64,000 bases of DNA from Mercenaria mercenaria. Lineage: Eukaryota > Mollusca > Bivalvia > Venerida > Veneridae. The DNA lies in assembly GCF_021730395.1 (NCBI RefSeq), contig NC_069362.1, positions 43,976,501 through 44,040,500 of the forward strand, read 5' to 3'. Positions 35,170 through 47,196 of the stretch are shown piece after piece (positions within the stretch are counted from its first letter, which is position 1; each line of letters opens with the position of its first letter). Both the position numbers and the translations under genes were made by a program. The notes beneath the pieces were generated by a model, which was not told the DNA's origin, did not search any database, and saw nothing but the letters and a program-made list of their open reading frames with translations.

Positions 35170-37475
35170 TATATAATGTAAGCGTCAAATGATGATAATA
35201 TTGTTAGCCGCCTTGTCTGCTGGAACTAAAACATATTTAGAATGAAATTCTTGGATTTTTTTTTTCAGATGTCTTAAAGTGAACTTGGGTTTAGGTGGAA
35301 GTAGGTGCTCATTTGTTTTATAAAATTTAATACGGGAATCGACAATGTTAAAGATATAACGTTTCCAAGACGATAAAGCATTTGGAACAGCATTTTCTCG
35401 TCGGCACCATTTTACACAAAAAGTTTCGATGGATTCTGTAATCTGACCACGACATGCATCAAAGTCGATATTTGAAGGAATTCTGTATTTAGGCCCTTTA
35501 AAAAATAAATTACGAATACGTTTGTCTTTGATAATATCAAAATTACCAGTGATGACATGGCCTGCATCTGAGTAGCAAAATTTTGAGTGTTTACAATCAC
35601 AAGAAGTTGGAGTATTAGTATATACATCTAGGTCTGATACGATTTTATTGTAATTAAATATAATATTTCTCACAGGTGTTTTATATTTATAACAGATTAT
35701 CGGAACTTCAGAGTTTCTGAAATGTTTAGGCACAGAATCGGTGACACGTTTATTCCGAAATATACTAGGTACATCGATGAATTCAATACCTTTATTTATA
35801 AAACATATCTTAGGGAAATGTCTGTCATGGTCAGATTGAGTGTCGATATGTGGACGGAGAATATGTTGCGTATAACTTTGAATAAGATATGATACAGTGT
35901 AAAAAGGATCTGTTTGAATAACGTACTGGTCCGCTTCTTCGTCGAGTTTTTTTAAGGGACTGAACAGATAAAGATGTGAGACGAGAAAGCATCGAGTGTC
36001 TACCAGAGTTAAAAAGAATTAAATCGAGGTCGGCAACAGACATATTGACTTTAGATTTACGCTTAACATTACCATTGCGTCTTATTCCATGAGATCTAGA
36101 TTTACGTTTTCTAATGTTCAGAATCGAAAAGTTGTCAATATCAGGGTTTTTAGAGATTACCTTCTTGATAAATATTATCATTTAAGCCCAACGGAAACGG
36201 TGACTGTAAATTTTTTATCCATTTGAATTCTGCTAAATGTCTAGCTTTGATCTTAAAACTAGAGGTGGCATTTGAATCATATACGAGTTGTTCTACTGGC
36301 TGAATTGTAACCTGATTAAATGTATGGCCAGATTTACGAAAGTGTTGGTATAAAAAGGTAGTAAACTTGTTCCAACTACGTATTTTGTATGAATGTTCGC
36401 GGAAACGAATTTTCAAAGATCGCCCAGTTTGGCCAACATACTGAATACCACAATTCGGTGCGTTTCACGTCAGTACATAAATCATGTGGGAAGTATTTCA
36501 ATCAATGTCAGAAGTCAGTTTTACATTAAAAGTTCTTCCATTAACATTTGAAGTGATAGTAGGCCTGAGCGATAAATGATTGCAACAACCGCACCTCTTA
36601 GAATTGCACTTGTTAATAGAACGGTATCCTCTACATCTCTGTAGAAAATTTGTATGTTTTATTTGATATTTCTTTAATACAGTTGAATTTAAAGGAGAGA
36701 GGCAAATTCGCAGATTATTACGAAAGATAGCTGTGGAATTTAAATAAGTACGAGGAATATAAAATGACTTAGCAGAATGAAGCTTTAATGGAGAAAGGCT
36801 GATAGAAGGTGTATGTCTTAAAAAAGTACTACAGTCATTAGGCAGATGTACAGAAGATGCAGAGTGCAACCGAAGAGGTGAAAGAATTAATTTCGGAATT
36901 CTATCGTATGTACTTATGTCATAATATAATGTAATACCATTCCTTGAAAAGTGGCGTTCGGGTAGAAAACAGTCATCAAGTTCAAATAAGTGAAATTATT
37001 AAGCAGCAATCGAAAACGCTACTGGTCCCTACGTGTACCGTGGGACGGGATAACTAAATGGACCCGAATGTCAGTGAACACAGAACCTTCAACGCGGTAT
37101 AAACAACTCCACATCTTTGACGGAGGCCGAGAGCTTTGAATGCATAACAATCCCTGAAGGATGAAAATATAACAATATTGATTGAATGTACGGGGAAACT
37201 TTTTACGGCCGCCACACGGCACAAACAACACGATTGTGAGCATAAAAAACAAGGAAGAATATCCAACAGGGAAAACCACGTTCAAAACACTCAGCCTCCC
37301 TAAAGACACACACGAACAACCCTCGCAAACAACACAGAAAATGAAACACCAAAGGACAAAACAAACAAATATAGGAACACAGTGGGGCACCGCCTTGGAA
37401 CGGTCAGTGGCAAAACCACCACTGGGGAGTTTAAACCGGTTTATGGTGCACCTAACCTCACTCTTACCCCCACCA
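35170..37475 (-). mobile_element. Penelope-like retroelement fossil with endonuclease before RT (Naiad-type)
   Basis: Reading 5' to 3' on the minus strand, the order is: a leader region (37475-36900); a Cys-rich linker with NKCNSKRCGCCNHL near 36595; a GIY-YIG nuclease block with GIQYVGQTGRSLKIRFREH (near 36450-36400); a basic linker with RKRKSRSHGIRRNG; and the N-terminal part of the reverse transcriptase ending in YVLVPADKAANN near 35200. Endonuclease upstream of RT is the permuted order described for Naiad elements, not the usual C-terminal position. The element is broken in several places and appears old. Confidence 0.75.
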
Positions 37476-39180
37476 TGTACAGTGAAAATTTGCCCATCGG
37501 ATACCCAGGTAGATCAATAGTTTCCGCATGCAACAGTTACACAGGTAATGTTGATTTTATATTGCAACCACATATGAAATGCCTACCGTCTTATGTTAAA
37601 GACACTTCTGATTTTTTGCGAAAACTGAAGTCTGTGCCAAAATTGTCGAAAAAATGATAGCTTTTACTTTGTATGTCACTTCACTGTATACAAATATACC
37701 ACATGCTGATGGAATAGACGCGTGTCGACACTACATAGATAAAGAAAAATAATTATAGTAAACTATCGACGGATGAAATATGTAGCCTAAATTAACTCTC
37801 GAAAACAATCATTTTCATTTTAATGGTGAAAACTATGTCCAAACTTTAGGAGCGGCCATGGGTAGTTCCATGGCACCTGCGTATGTCTCTTTATTTATGA
37901 GTAAATTAGAAACTGATTTTCTTGAAAGTTATCATCTTAAACCTACTGCTTGGCTCCGTTTCTTAGATGACATTTTCATGATATGGGATCACTCTCTCGC
38001 AGACTTAAAGGATTTCATAAAAAACTGAATGCATATCATCCAACAATAAAGTTTACTTACAACGTATCTGAAAACAAAGTGTCATTCCTAGACGCAACAG
38101 TGTTAAAAAATGAAAGTAATACCATATCTACGGACATTCACATCAAGTCTACAGATGTTCATGTCATTCAAATAAATGTAAAGAAGGCATACCATTCAGT
38201 CAGGTGAAGCGGTATCGACGCATTATATCATTATTTCAGACACAATGTCGTTTCACAAATAGTCACGGAGAACATACGCCCCGCCTGAGGATCGAACTCA
38301 CGACCCCGCGATTCGTAGACCGACGCTCTACCTACTGAGCTAAGCCCGTGGGCGGGGCGTATGTTCTCCGTGACTATTTGATAAATGACATTGTGTCTGA
38401 AATCATTAGTCCTCCACCTCTGATTCATGTGGGGCGGTTGGCAGTTACTTGCGGAGAACAGGTTTGTACTGGTACAGAATCCAGGAACACAGGTTAGGTT
38501 AACTGCCCGCCGTTATATGACTGAAATACTGTTGAAAAACGGCGTTAAACCCAAAACAAACAAAATAAACAAAGGTTTGTGGGTCGTTTGTAAGCTAGAA
38601 CAGGTTTATAGTTGTATAAATGTTGTAAACTGTTATTGTTGGACAATTTCAAAAGATCCCAGTATTTGTTTATTGTAAGCCCAAGATGCGGAATGGACCA
38701 ACCTACAGGATTATCTTACTCATTCGTCTCTAAACAAAAAATCTTTGGATTGTAAAACAAGTAGATGTAACAGACGCAGATGTACACATTTTGACAGTAT
38801 TATTGAAAGTGATACATTTACGAGTACAAATACAGGGAAAACTTTCGAAATATTTTTCGGTGGAAACTGCACGTCTAGTGACGTTATTTATTTGATCACA
38901 TGTAAAAGGTGAAAGTACAATATGTCGGTCAAACGCATCAACTTGTGTCGTCACGGATGAACAGTCATAAATTTGATATCAGAAGTATATGTGACCAAAG
39001 TTTTTAATCAAATGTTGCTCTTCATTTCAATTCTACTGAACATTCATTGGAAGACTTCTTTTATGCCGATTGACTTAAGATAGACTTCTCAATGAGACGT
39101 ATTGGATTCATAAATTAGATACGTTATATCCGAACGGTATGAATTCAAAGTCACTATATAAATTTTCAGAGTAACTTTTT
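37476..39180 (+). mobile_element. Penelope-like retroelement fossil, conventional order (RT then GIY-YIG)
   Basis: On the plus strand the RT core is recognisable: GYPGRSIVSACNS, LPSYVKDTSDFLRKL, then GAAMGSSMAPAYVSLFM and RFLDDIFMIW. A C-terminal Cys-rich/GIY-YIG part follows (VIYLITCK and VQYVGQT-type text near 38890-38930). This is the standard Penelope/Poseidon-like arrangement. A SINE is inserted near 38210-38575. The 5' part is missing: the element begins where the oppositely oriented Naiad-type leader starts. It is broken, with several interruptions. Confidence 0.72.
38232..38575 (+). mobile_element. tRNA-headed SINE with inverted head, inside the Penelope fossil
   Basis: The body and tail run on the plus strand: GTACTGGTACAGAATCCAGG ... 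AACGGCGTTAAACCCAAAAC, then A-rich. The tRNA-like head (box A TTAGCTCAGTAGGTAGAGC, box B GAGTTCGATCC) reads on the minus strand at about 38277-38350. It lies in the loop of a palindrome whose arms are 38232-38289 and 38350-38410 (ACACAATGTC...GGAGAACATACGCCCCGCC and its complement). The same body in plain orientation occurs at 41735-42010. Confidence 0.78.
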
Positions 39181-39985
39181 AGAGTACTGAAATGTCCCCC
39201 ACCATGTGTATGATGTTTGTTTGATTTTGTTGATGTTGTGTTTTACACAATTATATACTGCATGTTTTATACAGTTACGTAAGCTTTCCATATATATTTA
39301 ACACTACCAAAATTGTTCAGTTTTAATTTTTAACATGTTTATATTCTCAATTTATTGTAAATATAAATAATTTTTATGGCGACGTTTTACAAAAAAAATA
39401 AAAATGCATCTTAATTATTACCTCCCTTTATTATATAAAACATTTTGATAAATCCCATCTGCAAGTTTTGTTTGGAACTTAATTTGATTAATTCTGGCAT
39501 AGATCGTATTTGCTAAATAAATTAGCGCATAATATTATAAACAATTAGATTAATTACTACTATATGTACATTTTTTTAATGTTCAATTATCTTGTTAATA
39601 ATTTAATGTCATTCCTTGATATATATAACAAAGTTTGCCTTTATCGTGGCATTATGAATTTTAAGATGAATCTCCGTTACCTTTAAAACTTTTGTATTTG
39701 AATCTTCAATAATTAACTGTTATTTCCACTTCTTTAATCATTATTTACTGGCCGAGTCTCTGTGGAAATTCATGTATCATTAGATACAGTTAATTAATGA
39801 TGAGTTTATGTGTATTATCTAAATTATAACGTCTACAACTATTACATTGAAAAATAGTATAATAATGTATATTATTTAATATACATAGACGTATTATTTC
39901 ATGATGCACTTTTATCAGCCATTTGTGGCGTCTAAACGTAGAAGTCCATCTGGCGCGTCGACGTCATTTCCGTATTTCACGTATC
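39181..39985. other. AT-rich 3' flank of the Penelope fossil
   Basis: Very AT-rich. No ORF or structure beyond what may be element 3' flank. Confidence 0.35.
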
Positions 39986-39999
39986 ATTGTGTATGTTAT

Positions 40000-40041
40000 T
40001 GTCAACTGAAGAAGCTTATTAAAGCAAAACATGTTTTGACA
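40000..40041 (+). ncRNA. Degenerate hammerhead-ribozyme-like motif
   Basis: TGTCA-A-CTGAAGA-A-GCTTATTAAAGC-AAAA... ending TGACA. Flanking TGTCA/TGACA could form stem I and GCTT/AAGC stem II. CTGAAGA and AAAA are one-base departures from the conserved CUGAUGA and GAAA. Hammerheads are known in the terminal repeats of Penelope-like elements, and one such fossil ends ~0.8 kb upstream. Probably inactive relic; could be chance. Confidence 0.35.
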
Positions 40042-40504
40042 AAACTGTGTTGGTTTATGAATTTTCAATATCATATAATAGTTGTAATTCAAAGTGTCTA
40101 AATGTCAAAGAAACATTGATCATACGACGGAATCTATCCTACATAAAATAAAGTTATTTACGCTCAATTTAACATGTTCAGTTTTAACGTTTAACAGGGA
40201 ATACTTAAACACTGTGAAGTTGTTTAATTGTATAGATACGAACATTTCATGGTCCGGGCCATTTTTAAACGGCTATTTCGTGGGGGATATGGATTCGCGC
40301 GTTCAATATTAATCCATAAAATGAATGGAAATATTACTCGTTTTATTTGGATTTTAATTTTCTTAAGGTATAGGTCCATACTTCGAAGAAAAAAGTTCGA
40401 ACGTCATCAAATCATAGAAAGAATGCATTGTTTTACATGAAAATTTAACAGCATATACAACATTCATATTACTCTACCAAACCATTGTCAATGTACTTAT
40501 ATAT

Positions 40505-40861
40505 GTATTGAATTCAGGAAAGGGGCTGCATGAAGGGGCCACACTTCTGGATAGTTCGGCGGCTTTAAAACTCATCATTATATGAAAGCTGTTACATGTC
40601 TTCGTTTTGATGCATTTGCAACATCGTGCGAGTGTTTAAACTTTACACAACCAGGTAAAAATCGGTTTTGACAATTGTTTACATTTATTTCTTTACAAAT
40701 GGTATTCTTATTTAAAGGGGGACAACTCATTAAGAATACTTTAAGTATCCAACTCTGTGGGAAAGAACAGTAAAACATGTATTGGACAGATAAGTTGTTT
40801 GTCAAGATGCTGTTCATTTACTAAAAAATCTGTTGTTTTGTGATATACTGCTAAACCTTAA
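40505..40861. mobile_element. Single-arm copy of the 24195-25842 foldback family
   Basis: It shares order and wording with the right arm of that element: GTTTTGATGCATTTGCAACA, GAGTGTTTAAACTTTACACA, TTTACATTTATTTCTTTACA, AAAGGGGGACAACTCATTA and TGATATACTGCTAAACCTTA. The opposing arm is absent here. Confidence 0.7.
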
Positions 40862-41337
40862 GCTATCACAAGCACAAAAGTCAAGACCCCACCCAGCCAC
40901 GAAAATTTATGGTTTTACAGTAATGCGATATGTTATCTAGGTGCCGATATTTCATAAATTACTTTTTGCAAGTTAAGCTTGTCTTTATATCAGCTATACA
41001 CACTATATGTTCAGCCTTTCAATAAGTGAAACTGTTTTATATTGCCAAGTGTATCATGCTAACAATCAATTGGTAATCTTATTCAAACATGTCATTTGTA
41101 CATCTGTTATTTCAAACAGAGCATGAAAAGTATGGGCGGTTTGCAGGTTATCGTAATTTACTAAATATACAATCCTACATTTTATTTTTTAGATATTAAA
41201 CGTTTCATGATTTAATGGATAGCAAGAAATTGTTTTGAAATGTACACACGACCTCATACCTAGCTCCGGCTTAAGCGAACGTTTGCTATAGTTAAAAATG
41301 ATTGGACTCAAAGAACCACATTTAGCAATATTACGGC

Positions 41338-41595
41338 CGGCACACGGCACATAAAGACTAATGTTTTCAGAAACTGAAAACAACTACAGGTTTCGGTTTC
41401 AAAAACGATGTTAGTCCGAGTTTAAACACGGCACATAAAGACTTACGTTTTTTCAGAAACTTAAAACTACAGGTTTCGGTTTCAAGAACAATGTTAGTCC
41501 AAGTTTAAACACGGCAATAAAGACTTACGTTTTCAGGAACTAAAACTACGGGTTTTGATTTCAAAAAAGATGTTAGTCCAAGTTTTGTGAATGAT
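41338..41595. repeat. Tandem repeat, about 88-bp unit x 3
   Basis: Repeated blocks CACGGCACATAAAGACTTAC, GAAACTTAAAACTACAGG, TTTCGGTTTCAA and GATGTTAGTCCAAGTTTAAA, degrading to the right. Confidence 0.75.
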
Positions 41596-41734
41596 TTGCT
41601 TTTTACCTTAGATTTTTATTTAAATAAAGAGTGAAATCCTACATGTAATCCTACCAGTTTATGTATGAAATGCAAGTTCTGAAACGAAGAGAATGTTTCA
41701 TATAGGGAAATCTCTGAATGAAAAAAGCCTACCC

Positions 41735-42010
41735 ACTTAGCTTAGCTTAGCTGAGAGAGTGCAGATCTACAGATAGCAGAGTGGTTAGTTTAATCCCTGG
41801 GCAAGGCTTGTGTTCTCTGTGACGATTGGATGAAACATATTGTATCTGAAACCATTATCCTCAACCTCCAATTCATGTGGAGAAGTTGGTAATTACTTGT
41901 GGAGAACAGGTTCATACTGGTACAGAATCCAGGAACACTGGTTAGGTTAATTAACTGCCATAATATTAATTTGAGTACTGTTTTAAGAACGGTGCTAAAA
42001 CTAAAGCAAA
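41735..42010 (+). mobile_element. tRNA-headed SINE
   Basis: A head-like start (TAGCTTAGCTGAGAGAGTGC ... GTTTAATCCCTGGG) is followed by the body GTGTTCTCTGTGACGATTGG, ATTCATGTGGAGAAGTTGG, GTACAGAATCCAGGAACACT and a tail GAACGGTGCTAAAACTAAAG. The body matches the SINE at 38.4-38.57 kb. Confidence 0.75.
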
Positions 42011-42339
42011 CAAATATTACAGAAAAAAAATCAGCATAATGTTAAGAAATATGTTTTACTTGTTACCACCACGAAAGTTCTTTTGACATAAACCAGAATG
42101 TATCACCTTTCAGTGAAATTCTTTCTCATAGAAATATGACAAATAATGAGAATGAAATAAAGGTCTAATATACCCTTTAAGATATGTTTTCAGGCACAGA
42201 ACGCGCCCATGCAAAATAGAGAAGCTCGGTCTGTCTAAGTCTTTTCGTGAAGGTGATAAAATGTGCAAACGCCTCCATGACTCTAAAGGACCATGAATAT
42301 TAACTAAAGGAATAAACATCCTTTTACAGACGCCATACA

Positions 42340-42560
42340 ACACTTAAATACTACTGTCAACTTTACTAAAATACTACTGTCAAATTCACAAGAATACTGC
42401 TGTTAAATTTACTAGAAATAATGTTGTCAAATCTACTAGAAATACTACTGTTAAATCTACTAGAAATACTCCTGTCAAATCTGCTAGAATACTGCTGTCA
42501 AATTACTCGAAATACTGCTGTCAAATTACTCGAAATACTGCTGTGAAATCTACTAGACAC
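42340..42560. repeat. Tandem repeat, about 24-bp unit
   Basis: Nine or so copies of AATACTACTGTCAAATCTAC + TAGA with small length changes. Confidence 0.85.
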
Positions 42561-42713
42561 AGTACACAACCAACCAAAATATAAGATGTTTGTTCAGCAG
42601 TAGCTGTACATAACAACGTAATAAAAAAGGATAAGAAAAATAATATTTAAGTCAGACTAGAAATTTAAGCATTTCTTTGACAGTCAATCATAGAAAGCCG
42701 CTTCTAGCAGCAA

Positions 42714-42760
42714 GCAAAATAAATAAATAAAAAAAAATAAATAAATAAAATAAAAATTAT
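42714..42760. repeat. (AAAT)n low-complexity tract
   Basis: AATA/AAAT units mixed with A runs. Downstream at about 42895-42930 a box-B-like GTGAATTCGATCCCC suggests a SINE scrap. Confidence 0.7.
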
Positions 42761-42939
42761 AAAAACGATTGCAGAACAGTCATAAAGTACTTTTGAAGAT
42801 ATCAAGGTTGAAAGATTGAAAGAAAAGTAAGCATTAAAAGGATAGACTTTATTTATTAGTCCTAAAGTAAGCATTAACTACTAGCCCTCTTGACGCCGTG
42901 AATTCGATCCCCGAGCGAGGCATGCATTCATCCAGAAGA

Positions 42940-43930
42940 TTAAGATTGTTTATCAAGACGATATTTGTGCGTTCATCAGGACGTTTTAATACGTTCATCA
43001 AAGTTTAGTGTAATCTTCAAGACATTAAGTGCATTTATCAAGACGATTTAGTACGTTTATGAAGACGATTTACCCCAATCATAAAGACAGTTAAGTACGT
43101 TTAATTGTCAAAACGATTTAGACAAGTTAGTGCAATCATCAATACATGTGCTTTTATCAAGGCGATTTATTGCAGTCATCATGTCGATTTGCTGCAATCA
43201 TCAAATAATTTAGCGCGTTTTATCAAGACATTTTAGTGCGTTTATCAAGACAATTAGGGATTTTTTTCAAGACTAAGATCATTTTTGATAAGACGATAAA
43301 GTGCATTTATCAAAAGAGTATAGTCCAATCATAAAGAAGATTTAGAGCAATCATCAAGAGAATTTAGTGCGTTTTTTTCAGGACGATTTAGTGCGTTCAT
43401 TGAAACGAATTGGTGCGTTTATTAAGACGATTTAGTCTAATTATCAATACGATTTAGTCAAATCACCAAGACGATTTTGTCAAATCATCAAGACAATTTA
43501 GAACGTTTATCAAGAAGTTTTGATTTGTTGCGTTCATCAATACAAGTTGGTGTAATCATCAATACAATTAAGAGCGTTTATCAAGATAATTAAGTTCAAT
43601 CATCAAGACGATTTAGTACAATTATCAAGACAACTTAGTGTGTTAGAAGATTTAGCCAAATTATCAAAACGATTTAGAACAATTATCAAGACAATTAAGT
43701 GCCTTCATCAAGATGATTTAGTGCAATTATCACGACGACTCAGTGCATTAGAAGATTTCGTCAAATTGTCAAAACGATTTAGTCTAATTATCAAACAATT
43801 TAGTGTGTTCATCAAGACGATTTAGTGCGTCCTTCAAGACGATTTAGGGCGTTTATCAATCCGATTGAGTCCGTTTATTAACACGATTTGGACGTTAATC
43901 AAATTGTCAAAACGATTTAGTGGAGCACCA
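42940..43930. repeat. 22-bp tandem array, about 45 units
   Basis: The unit approximates ATCAAGACGATTTAGTGCAA + TC or GT, with many substitutions. The array ends about 270 bases before the TATA box of the B-box gene. Short ORFs inside are by-products. Confidence 0.88.
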
Positions 43931-44197
43931 GCACGAAGACATTTGTAAAATATAGGAAAAATATTTGATCTCGTACAAAACTAAAGAGATTATATGTACT
44001 CCCAACGTAACTTGTAATCGTTTTGACTTGCCGTCGCCTAAGGGAACATGTAAAGACACCCACTTATTGTGTGTATCTGTATAAACGCCTTTACTAGTGT
44101 AATTATTTTAATCATGTATAAAATATCAACCTTATAAGCATATCTAACTCAAATTGAAAGACACTTTACTTCCTCATTCCACCCAGTTATAACACGG

Positions 44198-44207
44198 TAT
44201 ATATAAG
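44198..44207 (+). promoter_or_regulatory. TATA box of the B-box gene
   Basis: TATATATAAG. Transcription would start about 30 bases on, near 44230. That makes the ATG at 44228 too early and favours the ATG at 44276 as the translation start. Confidence 0.55.
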
Positions 44208-44275
44208 ACAGATAAAACGTTAAATCAATGTACAGTACGCGGTATTTTGAAATCACTTGCCAAAACACGTTTAAA

Positions 44276-46031
44276 ATGGCGGAATGTGGTAAATTAAATT
44301 CAGCTAAAATCAACTCCGGCGATGCTGTTCCTGGGCGTAAAGAACAAACATTATGTCAGCCATGTTCAAGAAAGGATTTACAAACAACGGCTGATGTGTT
44401 TTGTTCAGATTGTGACGAATTTCAGTGCAATGAATGTTCAAAGGCACATACAGTTTATTCGTTTATGAAAAATCACAAGTTATTGAATGCGACAGACGTT
44501 AAATCAAAACAAACTTCCTTTGATATGAAAGGAATGGACAATTGTGAACAGCACAGTGAATTGTTGAAATTCTTCTGTGAAGACGAGAATAAGCTCTGCT
44601 GCAGTACATGTGCTATAGTGTATCACCGGAAATGCCATAGTGTCGTAGAAGTACAGAAAATTGCCGAGATGTCGCGTCCTGCAGGTTCCCAGTTAAAAAG
44701 AAAATTGGAAGAAGTAAAATCAAAGGCGGAGATGATTGTTAAACACACTGAATCATCGAAACAACAACTCAGTAAAGATATCAAAGCAATATTTGCGGAA
44801 ATAAAAAGAATGCGAGGTGACATAAATAAAATGTTCAGCGACTTGGAAGTTTACGTTACCAGGGAAACTGACGTATTTCAGGCTGAAGTAACTAATGAAT
44901 TGGCAAAGACACGATCCAGTGGTGAGAAACATATCGCTGATGCTACAGTCACTGGAAATTGTTGATACGGCTCTGGAGAAAGGGGCGCCATCACAGCAGT
45001 TTATAGTAGAAGAGACATTGAAGAAACAGGCCGATGAGCTTCACAGGGACGTGGACAATGAATGTCAAAAGTTACAGTTTGCTAGCATTTCCTTTAGATT
45101 TGATGAAACAGTAAAGTTGCCACCACTTCCCATTTCTGCTTACGTTCCAGGAAAGTTAACATTAAGTTACACCCTGCCTGAAGCAAAGAAATCTGCCGCA
45201 CCTGTAGATACGATTGTTAAGTTAACGAAGATTACTTCTATTGATCTTAAGCAGACTGGAGATGATGTCATGGAACAATTATACACAGGCCTGGCTTTCC
45301 TGCCGGATGGTAGACTGGTTGTCTTGGATAATCACAAGCAGAAATGTTTGATTTACAACGAGAAGTTTGAGAAAGTAGGATCATATCAGTTATCGTATCA
45401 CCCGCAGAGTGTTATTGCAGTATCCGAGGAGGAAGTGGCGATAACAAGTAGAAATCCTTGTAAGATAGATTTATTTCGTGTCAGTAAATCAAATGATTTA
45501 ACTTTGACCAAGACTTGTAAAGTAACGACACAGTATGACTCTATATGTCTTAAAGATGATAGAAACTTTGTTGTTGGAACTATTGATGATACAAGGCATG
45601 TTCGTATTGTATCAATGTCGGGAGAAGAGAAAGATTTTAGCGTCAGTTTTCCAGAAAAGAAATATTCTTTACGCACTAGTGCGTGCAACTATATAAGGAA
45701 TACGGAGAAGATGATACTAACCGATCGGCACGAGGATACTGTATATATATACGACGTTGCGACCAGCACCAGAGTCGTTGTCATGGACGACCAGATCAAG
45801 GAACCAGTTGGTGTTGCAGTAGGTCCATCCGACTGTATCCTGGTTTGCAGTAAAGGAAACAATTCAATTGTACAGATGTCTCAAACAGGTCGGATCCTAT
45901 CATCACACAAGTTAGATATGGAATATCCACACAGAGTCTGTGTTTCAAAGGATCAATCTATCCTTGCTGTCACAAACAACTATAGGGGTAAAATGAAGTT
46001 ACAGGTTTTTAAACCTACATGCTCTATGTGA
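44276..46031 (+). CDS. RING-less TRIM-like protein: two B-boxes, coiled coil, propeller-like C-terminus; frame disrupted once
   Basis: From MAECGKL the protein has B-box 1 (about residues 27-70: C-x2-C ... C-x2-C-x4-C-x2-C ... H) and a canonical B-box 2 (residues 90-121: C-x2-H-x7-C-x7-C-x2-C-x4-H-x3-H). A charged coiled-coil stretch follows (about 132-225), then a C-terminal half rich in NHL/propeller-like repeats (LYTGLAFLPDGRLVVLDN, VRIVSMSGEEKDF, VGVAVGPSDCILVCSKGNNS). No RING is present, as in many bivalve TRIM-like proteins, which are thought to act in signalling or innate immunity. Single exon. The first frame stops at 44965; the C-terminal part continues in another frame from about 44948 (MLQSLEIVDTALEKGAPSQQF). 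Loss of two bases around GCTGATGCTACAG (44937-44949) would explain the shift. Pseudogene, allele or assembly error are all possible. Upstream ATG at 44228 is in frame but close to the expected transcription start. Confidence 0.82.
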
Positions 46032-47183
46032 TTTTACTTATTTTTATCATTTAGTAAACAGAAGTATAAATTAAAGATATTCAATTTTGATAGAAAAACC
46101 TTTTGATGTACCATTCATGTATTATTTTCAATATCTTTTCAATATCTAAAACCTTAATTACTAACACTCAACTAGCACTTTACAAACACCACACGTTACT
46201 GTTTGTCGTTTAAGATTATATAAGACCCAAACGCATGGCTTAAAATGTGAACTTTTATAGTATCCCTGTAAACATATTATTACCATGCTTTTGTGTATAA
46301 ACATTTCTGTATGTAAGATTAAAAACAGTACACACATAAAACTTGTATAGCTTAGCACAGTTTAATTGTGAACTACAACTAAACAACTGGACGGTTTATA
46401 TATAATTTATAAATTTAATAAATTTAAATTCAGTTATTGGGGACTTTCTACCTTTGAAGTAGGTCTATATAGAAATAAGCTAATTGTATGAAAGATGCAC
46501 ATTGAATTATATCATAAGCTCTATACTGTTCTGATTCAGTAGTTATTAAAAGAACAGACAGTGTGGCATTGTTTATATATTATTTTTGTTTACCATATTA
46601 AAGTCATCTATATTGCCTAAATGAATATTCGAAACTTTGTAAAATGCACAACTGAAAAATAGTTTGCGGACAACCTCTCCAAAAATGAAACATGTTTGTT
46701 GTACAATCAAACTTATGGACGATCAACCTGGAGGTTAAAGGCTCAAACCCCACTAATAGTATAAACATATCTATGGCACCGCTTTTTTCAAGAAGCGGAT
46801 TCGGGGATGGTTTAAATAAGATCGAAGCTTTCATCCACACCAAACTAAAACACGGCACCAAAAATTGAACTTGTGCAAAAGACCACACCTGTATATAAAG
46901 GCCACAACTTTAAAATCTGAATATAAAGGCCAAGATACGAATTCTCTTACAACTACGTTGATAGACAGCATGTCGTTTTTTTAGGACGGGCTGACGTTGG
47001 ATACTAAGGTATTTTTTTTCATGATAGTTTCATTATGCCGAGACGGAATTTTAATGGTATGGCGCATAAAAAGGAAAAAAAATAAACGTTCGTGTGAAGT
47101 TAGCAGAATAGCAGAGTTGCAGACCAGCTGAATAACTTCAGCAGAATAACATAATAGCAAAGTAACTCCAGCAGAGCAGAATA
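45114..47183 (+). repeat. Segmental duplication, right copy (partner 14717-17046)
   Basis: The copy containing the intact-length gene and therefore the likely source. Its left limit falls inside the coding sequence (KLPPLPIS). Its right limit is 14 bases from another palindrome. Confidence 0.88.
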
Positions 47184-47196
47184 ATAACATCTGTGA

